Source of the DNA: Bacterioplanoides pacificum
GTDB taxonomy: Bacteria; Pseudomonadota; Gammaproteobacteria; Pseudomonadales; Oceanobacteraceae
Direction: 5' to 3'
DNA: 64,000 nucleotides
Assembly (NCBI RefSeq): GCF_042648445.1
Contig: NZ_JBHRYB010000013.1
Coordinates: forward strand, 434,001-498,000
Shown here: in pieces, positions 17,445-25,238 of the stretch
How positions within the stretch are numbered: the stretch's first letter is position 1
Layout of the letters: each line of letters starts with the position of its first letter
Notes under the pieces: generated by a model
What the model saw: the letters and a program-made list of their open reading frames with translations, nothing else
The model's database searches: none
Told to the model about the DNA's origin: nothing
Made by a program: the position numbers and the translations under genes

Positions 17445-17699
17445 ATATGGCAAGCACTTTTGCAGAGTCGCAGCGCCTTTACCTGTGGCATGTTGCATTC
17501 AATCGGTCAGCTGCTGATCCGTCTTGCGATGCCTGCCGAAACGGCCAGCATCGATGAAGCACAACAGAGCGACGACGAAATCCGCGATACATTTCCGCGC
17601 CAGGTCGCTCAGTCAATTGCTCTGGATAGCGAAGCAGCACTGGCCGATCTGGCGGCTCTGGACTCGCTCAGCTCCGGCCTGGACGGCTTATTAGAATAG
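17445..17699 (+). pseudogene. HDOD-domain remnant
   Basis: The frame ending in TAG at 17699 contains AFTCGMLHSIGQLLIRLAMP, which looks like the conserved segment of HDOD domains (F-x-x-G-L-L-H-x-I-G-x-L). The usual 150 residues before it are absent: the frame is closed by a TGA at 17442-17444 just upstream. A TTG at 17460 could start a 79-residue peptide, but no ribosome site is evident. HDOD proteins take part in signalling and regulation; this is most simply a decayed fragment. Match by eye only. Confidence 0.45.
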
Positions 17700-17700
17700 C

Positions 17701-18645
17701 TCAGCTGGCAAACCATTCACGGCTGCGGGCTACCCGCTCGGCAGCCGGTAATGCCACCTCCACATCTGTCAGCGCATCGATACGTTTAAGGCGCGGTAGC
17801 AAGCCGTTGCCATTCGCCACCTGAATCGCCAGGCCGGGGCGGGCATTCAGCTCCAGCAATACCGGTCCACTGCGCTTGTCCAACACCATATCCGTTCCCA
17901 GATACCCCAGCCCCGTGACGTCATAACAACGGGCTGCCTGTTCCAGTAATTCGGTCCAGTCCGGTAACTCAAGCTCGTCGATGGAACAGCCGGTATCCGG
18001 GTGGTGAGTCACAGGTACACCGTGCTGTACCGCTTTTAATGGTCGGCCGCTGGCAATATCCAGTCCGACACCCACCGCTCCCTGATGCAGATTGGCTTTG
18101 CCATCCGACTGACGGGTCGACAGGCGCATCATCGCCATTACCGGATAGCCGCGACAAACGATGACGCGAATATCCGGGACGCCCTCAAACGAATAGCGTG
18201 CCAGCTGCGGATCAAACTCAATCAGCTCTTCAATAATGGCAATATCAGGCGTGCCGCCCAGACTGTAAAGACCGGCAAGAATATTAGAGGTATGGCGCTG
18301 CAGCTCGGCCATTGTCAGTGCCTGGCCACTTTTTTTCACAAAGCCCTGGTCGGCCTGATTGAGCACCAGAATACCTTTACCACCACTGCCTTTGGCCGGC
18401 TTGATGGCAAAGCCTGAGACATCCGCCAGCATATCAGCCATAAAGTTAACGTCATGCTGGCTGCGTACCACACCGATCAAGGCCGGAGAAGCGATGCCGG
18501 CTTCCTGCGCCAGCAGTTTGGTTTTCAGCTTATTGTCCACCAGCGGATACAGATGACGTGGGTTATAACGGCTGATATAACTGATATTACGGCGATTCAT
18601 ACCCAATACACCGCTGCGTTTCAGCCGCCAGGGAAACACCATCAT
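17701..18645 (-). CDS. RimK-like ATP-grasp ligase (alpha-L-glutamate ligase-like)
   Basis: A 314-residue ATP-grasp enzyme of the alpha-L-glutamate ligase-like group related to RimK, expected to ligate an amino acid to a carboxylate using ATP. Visible motifs are GFAIKPAKGSGGKGILVL (nucleotide-binding loop), IEELIEFD, the acidic metal site in DMVLDKRSGPVLLELNARPG. Its ATG overlaps the stop of the transglutaminase-like gene (ATGA), the third gene of a coupled three-gene operon with a retropepsin-like protease. The substrate is unknown; context suggests peptide or ribosomal protein modification. Confidence 0.85.
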   Translation of the reverse strand: MMVFPWRLKRSGVLGMNRRNISYISRYNPRHLYPLVDNKLKTKLLAQEAGIASPALIGVVRSQHDVNFMADMLADVSGFAIKPAKGSGGKGILVLNQADQGFVKKSGQALTMAELQRHTSNILAGLYSLGGTPDIAIIEELIEFDPQLARYSFEGVPDIRVIVCRGYPVMAMMRLSTRQSDGKANLHQGAVGVGLDIASGRPLKAVQHGVPVTHHPDTGCSIDELELPDWTELLEQAARCYDVTGLGYLGTDMVLDKRSGPVLLELNARPGLAIQVANGNGLLPRLKRIDALTDVEVALPAAERVARSREWFAS

Positions 18646-20192
18646 GAGGTTTCACCCATCACCCGGAAGCGATGCAGTTCCAGAATACGGTAGCCGGTGT
18701 AGGAACCAATCATCAGGATCAGCGCCAGTATCACAAACTGAATGCCAATAAAATTAAAGGTCAGGTGACGAATCCAGGGATCACTCATTGCCCAGTAGGC
18801 CAGTACGGCAGTCAATAAGCTGCCTCCGCCCTGCACCATCACTTCCCGGCCACCTTCTTCCTCCCACAGAATCGACATACGCTCGATGGTCCAGGACAGA
18901 ATAATCATTGGAAAAAAGGTGATTTTCAGGCCTTCCGTCAGGCCAATTTTATACGACAACACACTGAAGATACCGATGATCATAATCACGGTAATAATGA
19001 CTGCGGTGATCCGCGCCACCAGCAACAGGTTCAGCCGCGACAGGTAACTGCGGATAAACAAACCGGTGGCAACCACCAGTAAAAAGCCGACCAGCCCCGT
19101 CACCAGTGAAGTCTGAATAAAAGCCAGGGCAATCAGAACCGGCATAAAGGTCCCCGAGGTTCGGATACCAATCAGTATCCGCAGAATACACACGATCAGC
19201 GCACCGATCGGCATCAGCAGAATGGTCTGGAACATCGCCTGCTCCTCAATTGGCAGGCTGTGAATAGAGAAGTTCAGAAAATCGTGCTGGCTGGAAATAT
19301 TCTCAGCGATATTGGCATAAGTCGATTCTTCCCGGCGGATCATGGAAAAACGCACCTGAGAATTTTCGCCGCCAATCACATCCAATACCGGCGCGCCCTG
19401 ATTTTCCCACATCAGGATCGGAATATTCTGACTGGTCAATAACTGACTTAGATGTTCACCCGGCAAATGGAACACTTCACTGCGTTCCTGTCCCCAGACC
19501 CGCAACATAGGTACCAGGCTCTGGCGCCGGCGGCCATCCTGTAAGGGTAAACCGTACACCAGCGTTGCCGGAACCCGGGCCTTGTGTAACATATCCACAA
19601 TTAAGCCTGGCAAGTCATTGCCAAAGTGGGTTTTCAGCAGCTGAATATCCTGATCCGGATTGCTGCGGGAAAATTGCTTCAGCAACTCCCGGGTCAGACT
19701 GAAATTCCCGGCCGAGGTCTTGTAAGCCCGCATCAGTGCGGTATTGGCCGCGGTGGCATACGGCTCCGGCCAGCTCACCGGAAGCAACTCCGGCGCCGGC
19801 AAAGGTTGCTGGCGCTCGGTCTGCTGACTTACCAGCACCTCCGCACGGTAAAACAGTTCCTGAGCACCATTGGCAGCACGAATGGTCCATTCTGCCCGCG
19901 GATTATCACTGTCGATAAAATTCAGTCCATAGCCTGGTGATGCACCGGCTTCTTTCAGCACGGTATAACCGTCCTGATCCTCCGGTCGTGCCATGGAAAC
20001 CTTAACTGAGTTGCCACTGGCATCAAACTCAACACTGGCCTCCACCGACCAGATGGTCTGGGTTTCGCCGTACAACAGCGGAACTTCGTACACCCAATGG
20101 CGATGCAGGATCAGGGTAATACCAATCGCCAGCAGCACCACCACCGCAATAAACAGCGGGAAACGCGGGAAATTTACTCGTAATGAAGTCAT
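18642..20192 (-). CDS. Inactive transglutaminase fused to a seven-helix membrane domain
   Basis: A 516-residue membrane protein. An N-terminal helix (IAVVVLLAIGITLIL, about 14-28) is followed by a periplasmic region of about 300 residues resembling an inactive transglutaminase domain (around residues 150-250: TRELLKQFSRSNPDQD, HKARVPATLVYGLPL), and then seven hydrophobic helices starting near LLMPIGALIVCILRILIG. It is the standard middle gene of the retropepsin/transglutaminase/ATP-grasp operon. Start and stop overlap both neighbours by four bases, so the three proteins are probably made in fixed proportion and act together. Confidence 0.85.
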   Translation of the reverse strand: MTSLRVNFPRFPLFIAVVVLLAIGITLILHRHWVYEVPLLYGETQTIWSVEASVEFDASGNSVKVSMARPEDQDGYTVLKEAGASPGYGLNFIDSDNPRAEWTIRAANGAQELFYRAEVLVSQQTERQQPLPAPELLPVSWPEPYATAANTALMRAYKTSAGNFSLTRELLKQFSRSNPDQDIQLLKTHFGNDLPGLIVDMLHKARVPATLVYGLPLQDGRRRQSLVPMLRVWGQERSEVFHLPGEHLSQLLTSQNIPILMWENQGAPVLDVIGGENSQVRFSMIRREESTYANIAENISSQHDFLNFSIHSLPIEEQAMFQTILLMPIGALIVCILRILIGIRTSGTFMPVLIALAFIQTSLVTGLVGFLLVVATGLFIRSYLSRLNLLLVARITAVIITVIMIIGIFSVLSYKIGLTEGLKITFFPMIILSWTIERMSILWEEEGGREVMVQGGGSLLTAVLAYWAMSDPWIRHLTFNFIGIQFVILALILMIGSYTGYRILELHRFRVMGETS

Positions 20193-20953
20193 GGTTTGGG
20201 TTGTCCTGCATCATCAGGAATAAATTTTGGCTGCACAAAACGGCGACCAACATCAATCAGCGTCATATCGCGTAGAAAGCTGCGCCCAAGCAGGATGGGG
20301 TACGTCATTTCAGAACGATCGGTGAGGGAAAATTCGGTATCCTGCTGTAAGCCGCTACCCAGGTTAACGGTCAGTTTCACCACCGCGCGACGGTCAATTT
20401 CATCAGCCGATGCCTGGCGAATACGGACATGACGCTCCAGCGGAACTTCGATATGAGTGGCATCACTGTCGTCGTCGTGTTGCAGATCAAAACGCACCCA
20501 GGGCTGACCGTTGCGCTCAAATTTCTGGATATTAATCGCACTCAGTGAGGACGTTGCGGCACCGCTGTCGACACGGGCCTTATAATGGCGACCCGGCGGG
20601 GCCAGATAAATCCATTCCGTTGCTCCGACCAGGGTTTTACCGTCCAGCGAACGGCTGGGTGCGGCGGCCGGCGGACAATCTGCCGTCGCCAGCGCCGGGC
20701 TGGCAGCCGTTAACATCTGCAACTGCTGACTGACACGCTCTAAGGTTTCACCCTGCAACTGCAACCGGCTGTCGACCACTGCCGTATCGGTGCATTGTAT
20801 TTCACGGGCTTCCTGTTCACTGACTACCTGTTCCAGTGTACTGCGGATACTGCCTTCCGTGACGGCACGGTGTTCTGCGGAAGGCCAAATACTGCAGCCG
20901 GTCACGCTTAACAGGCTACATATAAGAACAAAGCTGGCTGCCCTGCGGGGCAT
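20189..20953 (-). CDS. Retropepsin-like aspartic protease lipoprotein (RimB-type, 'ATP-dependent zinc protease' family)
   Basis: A 254-residue predicted lipoprotein: the ATG at 20953 follows GGAGACG and opens MPRRAASFVLICSLLSVTGC, with lipobox VTGC. The C-terminal half has the family hallmark ARVDSGAATSSLSA, a D-S-G-A active site like retroviral aspartic proteases, and ILLGRSFLRDMTLIDVGRRF. Databases still call such proteins ATP-dependent zinc proteases, which the motif contradicts. A variable coiled segment precedes the protease domain. First gene of the coupled operon; likely processes a product handled by the ATP-grasp ligase. Confidence 0.83.
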   Translation of the reverse strand: MPRRAASFVLICSLLSVTGCSIWPSAEHRAVTEGSIRSTLEQVVSEQEAREIQCTDTAVVDSRLQLQGETLERVSQQLQMLTAASPALATADCPPAAAPSRSLDGKTLVGATEWIYLAPPGRHYKARVDSGAATSSLSAINIQKFERNGQPWVRFDLQHDDDSDATHIEVPLERHVRIRQASADEIDRRAVVKLTVNLGSGLQQDTEFSLTDRSEMTYPILLGRSFLRDMTLIDVGRRFVQPKFIPDDAGQPKP

Positions 20954-21077
20954 AATCGTCTCCAGTGCTGATTCGGATGGTCGGCATTTAAGCATAAGGC
21001 GCTGTTATCCTGAACATCGACATTGATAATTAGGGAAGTACTTCACTTACTCGGGACAAAGCGCGATATTCAGGCAC

Positions 21078-21103
21078 AAAAAAAGCTCCCGTGGGAGCTT
21101 TTT
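21078..21103. terminator. Bidirectional rho-independent terminator
   Basis: A-run, then GCTCCC, loop GT, GGGAGC and a T-run, giving a symmetric stem with U-tracts on both strands. It lies between the retropepsin operon and the 3' end of the bacterioferritin gene and would end the bacterioferritin message. Confidence 0.85.
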
Positions 21104-21125
21104 GGCTGAAACAGACTATTCCGCA

Positions 21126-21593
21126 TCACATCTGCGATTGCAAATAGTTCTGCAGGCCAATCTTGCCGATCAGACCCAATTGTTGCTCCAGCCAGTGAGT
21201 GTGATCATTCTCAGTATCATCCAGCAGCACCTGCAACATGTCCCGGGTCTGATAATCACGCACTTGTTCACACAATGCCATCACATCACGCAAATCGTCG
21301 ATCACTTTATATTCCAGGTTCAGGTCGCTCTGCAACATTGCTGGCACATCTTTACCGATATTCAGTGGCACCCGGGTGACCATATCCGGTGTACCACCAA
21401 GAAACAGAATGCGTTCAATCAGCTTAGAGGCGTGCCCTTTTTCATCCTCAAACTCATGATCGATACGTTCGTACAACTTACCCAGGCCCCAGTCCTCATA
21501 CATCCGGGAATGGATAAAATACTGGTCCATGGCGCTCAGCTCACCGGCCAGCAGCTCGTTCAGTTTTTCAATAACCTGTTGATTACCACGCAT
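21126..21593 (-). CDS. bfr: Bacterioferritin, ferroxidase-type subunit
   Basis: A 155-residue ferritin-like four-helix protein. By alignment in the mind with E. coli Bfr, the di-iron ferroxidase ligands Glu18, Glu51, His54 and Glu94 are present, and the ExxH pair at the fourth helix is kept one position later (Glu128, His131). The haem ligand Met52 is replaced by Lys. So this is expected to be the iron-oxidising, non-haem subunit of a mixed 24-mer. It lies 24 bases after the haem-type subunit gene and would be cotranscribed with it. Confidence 0.9.
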   Translation of the reverse strand: MRGNQQVIEKLNELLAGELSAMDQYFIHSRMYEDWGLGKLYERIDHEFEDEKGHASKLIERILFLGGTPDMVTRVPLNIGKDVPAMLQSDLNLEYKVIDDLRDVMALCEQVRDYQTRDMLQVLLDDTENDHTHWLEQQLGLIGKIGLQNYLQSQM

Positions 21594-21617
21594 AATTTAT
21601 ACCTCGCCTTGGTGTCC

Positions 21618-22082
21618 TTACATCATGGACTGCAAATAATTTTCGATACCTACCTGGGCAATCAGCTGCTGTTGAGTATCCAGCCAATCGAGGTATTCCT
21701 CTTCGTATTCTTCGATACTGAGTAACAAATCGCGGGTAACAAAGTCTTTAACCGACTCGCAATACGCGACCGCCTCTTTCAGTACCAGCAGCTGTTCTTC
21801 AATCTGATCCAGATCACACTGCAGCATTTCTTCTGTTGTTTCACCGATACGTAAACGGTTTAACCGCTGCAGGTTGGGCAGACCTTCCAGAAACAGAATA
21901 CGTTCAATCAGTTTATCGGCTTGTTTCATATCCTTGATGGATTTTTTATAAGCCTTGTCATTTAATGCATTTAAGCCCCAGTTTTTAAACATTCTGGCAT
22001 GCAGAAAATACTGATTAATCGACGTCAGTTCGATGCTTAATATCTGATTAAGATATTCATTAACTTTTGGATCTCCTTGCAT
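21618..22082 (-). CDS. bfr: Bacterioferritin, haem-binding subunit
   Basis: A 154-residue bacterioferritin beginning MQGDPKVNEYLNQIL. It keeps Met52 (in KDMKQADKLIERI), the axial haem ligand at the subunit interface, but ferroxidase residues are lost: Glu51 is Asp, His54 is Gln, Glu94 is Ile and His130 is Tyr; Glu18 and Glu127 remain. It is therefore likely the haem-carrying, electron-transferring partner of the neighbouring ferroxidase subunit, as in the two-subunit bacterioferritins of pseudomonads. First gene of the pair. Confidence 0.9.
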   Translation of the reverse strand: MQGDPKVNEYLNQILSIELTSINQYFLHARMFKNWGLNALNDKAYKKSIKDMKQADKLIERILFLEGLPNLQRLNRLRIGETTEEMLQCDLDQIEEQLLVLKEAVAYCESVKDFVTRDLLLSIEEYEEEYLDWLDTQQQLIAQVGIENYLQSMM

Positions 22083-22228
22083 CGGATGATCTCCCCTGAT
22101 TTAGTTACCAGACCAGTCTATAAAGGCCTGACGGGTTTCGCAAGCATATTGAGAAGAAGCTAAATTGAATAATAAAGCGCTGCATTCTCATTTAAAAACA
22201 AGATAACTAACTCAATATAAAGATATAA

Positions 22229-22255
22229 AAAAATCCCGCCTGACGGCAGGATTTA
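22229..22255 (-). terminator. Terminator of the DUF2947 gene
   Basis: On the minus strand the hairpin AAATCC-TGCC-gtca-GGC-GGATTT is followed by a T-run. It lies about 35 bases after the stop of the gene at 22289. Confidence 0.75.
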
Positions 22256-22288
22256 TGGAACCAGACTGATAGCGATTAGCATTAATTA

Positions 22289-22762
22289 TCAGGGTTTAAT
22301 ACCAATTTCAAAACTGCCATCCGAGTCAAACCGAACGACCTGATCACGTTTTTTTCCCAGCAAAAACACCGCATCGTCATAGAATAAAAAATTCTTCCAG
22401 TAACGACGAAACAACTGCCATTTAGTCTGAATAATATTCTGCATGTCGTAACAGAAAAATACGGTGGTATTGTCATCCCACTGACAGTGTCCGGCGATCA
22501 GCTCAGGCAACTCATCATGATCGCTTTCCCATAAGGTCTGCCACTCACCTTTTTCCAGCCAGACACCGTTTTGCGAGGGCCAGTCATCGCTGAGAAAATG
22601 ACTGGCGTGGGTAGCCTCTTTGCTCAGATGCTGGCGCCAGAATTGTTGCGACGAATCGCTCGCCAGCGGCTGAATCTGCGCCAGGTCGGCGCTATCAACC
22701 GGCATTTCACGATGCCGGAAAATCCAGCCCTGTTTATAATCTTGTAGTGGAATATAGTTCAT
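22289..22762 (-). CDS. DUF2947 family protein
   Basis: A 157-residue cytosolic protein beginning MNYIPLQDYKQGWIFRHREM, which matches my memory of the DUF2947 family of gammaproteobacteria. It is rich in aromatic residues (WQLFRRYWKNFLFYDD) and acidic positions. No enzymatic motif is apparent and function is unknown. It has its own terminator and appears monocistronic. Confidence 0.7.
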   Translation of the reverse strand: MNYIPLQDYKQGWIFRHREMPVDSADLAQIQPLASDSSQQFWRQHLSKEATHASHFLSDDWPSQNGVWLEKGEWQTLWESDHDELPELIAGHCQWDDNTTVFFCYDMQNIIQTKWQLFRRYWKNFLFYDDAVFLLGKKRDQVVRFDSDGSFEIGIKP

Positions 22763-22822
22763 AATACCCTCTCAGAGGCGCAAGAGTACCACCCGGCCGC
22801 GGACGAAGAAACCACATCACCG

Positions 22823-22981
22823 TCAGAACCTGACCGCCCAGTTTTTCCCTCCGGCTTTGGCCTGGTACAGCGCACTGTCGGCTTCTCTGACCAGCTTTTT
22901 AATAATGTGATTGGTGGTGCCCTGCGACACCGCCGGTTCATTATGCTCCAGCCGTTTTTGCGAGTCGGTATTATGCACCAT
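22823..22981 (-). pseudogene. GGDEF (diguanylate cyclase) C-terminal remnant
   Basis: Read on the minus strand, the frame ending at 22823 gives about 52 residues ending in EADSALYQAKAGGKN and a short tail, which is the well-known C-terminal signature of GGDEF domains (ADxALYxAKxxGRN). The catalytic GGDEF motif and everything before it are missing; the frame runs back into the thrC terminator. It is a decayed diguanylate cyclase gene tail between thrC and the DUF2947 gene. Confidence 0.65.
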
Positions 22982-22987
22982 AAATCC

Positions 22988-23022
22988 AGGGCATAAAAAA
23001 GCCGCCCCCGGTTGCCCGGGGA
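22988..23022 (-). terminator. thrC terminator
   Basis: On the minus strand GCCGTCCCCGGG-caa-CCGGGGGCGGC is followed by TTTTTT, a strong GC-rich terminator about 45 bases after the thrC stop codon. Confidence 0.85.
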
Positions 23023-23066
23023 CGGCCTGTTGGTAACGCCGTTAGCAGACACGGCTCACTGACGGC

Positions 23067-24479
23067 TTAGTCGTGGAAGGTTTTTTCCGCGATAAAACCT
23101 TGTACCGTGGCCAGCTCTGCCGGTAACACATCCAGCTTCTCTTCACGCTCCATCAGATCCGCAAGGTGATGAGGCAGCGCCGGAACATCAAAGCCTGCGC
23201 GTTTGACCGCTTCTTCGAATTTCACCGGGTGTGCTGTCCCCAGGGTAATCATTGGAATTTGCTGATTGCGGCGGCAATCCCGTGCAGCTTTAACACCCAC
23301 AGCGGTATGCGGATCCAGCAGGTAACCGGTTTCATCATAAACCTGTTGCATGGTGGCGATAGTTTCATTTTCATCCACCGCCTGGCTGTCGAACAGCTCA
23401 CGGGCTTTGGCCAGCTTGTCTTCGTCCAGCGTTACTATGTCCTGCTTGGCATTCATACGCGCCATCAGCTCTGCCAGAGCCGGACCATCGTGATCGTACA
23501 AATCAAACAACAGGCGTTCAAAGTTACTGGAAACCGCAATATCCATGGACGGCGTGATGGTGTGTTTCAGCGGCCGGACTTCGTATTGGTTTTTGCTCAT
23601 AAAGCGGTGCAGAACGTCATTGCTGTTGGTGGCAATGATTAACTGCTCAATCGGCAGGCCCATCTTTTTCGCCATATAACCGGCAAAAATATCACCAAAG
23701 TTACCGGTCGGTACGGAATAAGCTACCGCGCGCTCTGGTGCCCCGAGGTTCAGAGCCGAATAGAAGTAATACACGATCTGAGCCATGATGCGTGCCCAGT
23801 TGATGCTGTTTACCGCCACCAGTTTACGCTCACCACGCAGGAAGCTCTGGTCGCCAAAGCTGGCTTTCACCATATCCTGAGCATCATCGAAATTACCTTC
23901 GATGGCGATATTATGGATATTGTCGCCCACCACAGTCGTCATCTGACGACGCTGAACATCGGACACCTTGCCGTGTGGATGCAGAATAAAAATATCCACG
24001 TTGCGGCAGGCTTTAGTACCTTCAATCGCAGCAGAACCGGTGTCACCCGAAGTGGCGCCCATAATCACCACTTTTTCGTGACGACGTTCCAGCACGTAGT
24101 CGAGCAACCGGCCTAACAGCTGCAGTGCAAAATCTTTAAATGCCAGCGTTGGCCCCTGGAATAATTCCAGCACATATTCGTTATGATCAATCTGCTGCAA
24201 CGGCGCCACGGCTTTATGGCCAAAGCCGGAATACACCTCATCCAGCATGGTTTTCAGCGCCGCTGAATCCACACAACCTTCCACGAACGGGTACAACACT
24301 TTGTGCGCCAGCTCGGTATAGGGCAGGTCACGCCAGGACGCGATTTCTTCCGCTGAAAAGGTAGGTACTTCTTTCGGCACGTACAGGCCGCCATCGGCTG
24401 CCAGTCCGGTCAGCAGCACTTCTTCAAAGGTCAGTTCCGGGGCATTACCACGGGTGGAGATGTATTTCATCATGCTCAC
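23067..24479 (-). CDS. thrC: Threonine synthase
   Basis: A 470-residue PLP enzyme converting O-phosphohomoserine to threonine and phosphate in the cytosol. The N-terminus MKYISTRGNAPELTFEEVLLTGLAADGG (shown in part) is typical, the PLP lysine is in LAFKDFALQLLG, and the phosphate-binding loop is GATSGDTGSAAIEGTK. VPTGNFGDIFAGYMAKKMGLP is a further hallmark. Length fits the fold-type II bacterial enzyme of about 430-470 residues. The usual upstream homoserine dehydrogenase gene is not adjacent; the preceding gene is DUF3087. Confidence 0.95.
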   Translation of the reverse strand: MSMMKYISTRGNAPELTFEEVLLTGLAADGGLYVPKEVPTFSAEEIASWRDLPYTELAHKVLYPFVEGCVDSAALKTMLDEVYSGFGHKAVAPLQQIDHNEYVLELFQGPTLAFKDFALQLLGRLLDYVLERRHEKVVIMGATSGDTGSAAIEGTKACRNVDIFILHPHGKVSDVQRRQMTTVVGDNIHNIAIEGNFDDAQDMVKASFGDQSFLRGERKLVAVNSINWARIMAQIVYYFYSALNLGAPERAVAYSVPTGNFGDIFAGYMAKKMGLPIEQLIIATNSNDVLHRFMSKNQYEVRPLKHTITPSMDIAVSSNFERLLFDLYDHDGPALAELMARMNAKQDIVTLDEDKLAKARELFDSQAVDENETIATMQQVYDETGYLLDPHTAVGVKAARDCRRNQQIPMITLGTAHPVKFEEAVKRAGFDVPALPHHLADLMEREEKLDVLPAELATVQGFIAEKTFHD

Positions 24480-24572
24480 AAGGCCAAATCATTGAAAATA
24501 ATTCATCGTATTCTAACGCGAGCGCTGCTATAAAGCACCCACCTTCCTCAGCACCACAGAGCCAGCCGGGCG

Positions 24573-25094
24573 TCAGAGGCCCGCCAGCAGCTGTGGCTGA
24601 TAGTCTTCCGGGCGGATGGTTTTGCCCAGCGCAGCCAGACGCTGATCAAACTCTGCTATCTGCAGGTTCAGATCATCCAGCGTCAGGGTATTGTTTTCCA
24701 GCTGGTACAGATGTTTCGAGCCGTGCAAACTGAAATAACGGATAACCAGCGCCCGCTGTAATAACGCCTCATCGTCATCCTGCTGCAGTGCCGCTTCGAG
24801 CTTACGGCTGGCACGATATATCCGGTTCAGTTCCTGCTTCAGCTGCCAGACATAACGGATTTCCGCCATCCAGGGTTTGTTTTTAACCAGGTTCGCCGCC
24901 ACCGCCACCACGAACAGCGCACTGATCACTCCGGCCAGGTTAAGCACAAAGTTGGACTCGCCGGGCTGGCTGAACAGCTCGATATACAAGCTGGAAAACC
25001 CCAGTCCAAGTATAAATAACCCCGCCACCAGGGCCGCCTGAAAGCGGTTAAGGCGACGTTTGTACAAACATTTATCGATCTGTTTCAATTCCAT
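24573..25094 (-). CDS. DUF3087 family membrane protein
   Basis: A 173-residue protein from the ATG at 25094 (MELKQIDKCLYKRRLNRF); the frame is open upstream but the extra 41 residues look non-native. Two hydrophobic helices (FQAALVAGLFILGLGF and FVLNLAGVISALFVVAVAA) are followed by a cytosolic helical region and AEIRYVWQLKQELNRIYR. This pattern matches DUF3087 proteins. Function unknown. It ends 93 bases before thrC on the same strand. Confidence 0.7.
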   Translation of the reverse strand: MELKQIDKCLYKRRLNRFQAALVAGLFILGLGFSSLYIELFSQPGESNFVLNLAGVISALFVVAVAANLVKNKPWMAEIRYVWQLKQELNRIYRASRKLEAALQQDDDEALLQRALVIRYFSLHGSKHLYQLENNTLTLDDLNLQIAEFDQRLAALGKTIRPEDYQPQLLAGL

Positions 25095-25238
25095 AATCAG
25101 GGTCCGGTTAGCACTGCTGTCTGAAAACCGCGACAGTGTAACGCCTGACAAGCAATTTTTCTGTGGTAAAGTCAGGCTGACAACAAAAAACAACCAAACC
25201 GAATAGCATTCGATCAAGTCCTGACCAAACTGAGAACA

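Noticed and set aside
21102..21725. A 207-residue plus-strand ORF over both bacterioferritin genes
   Set aside because: Antisense to two certain genes and rich in Gln/His/Leu as expected for a shadow.
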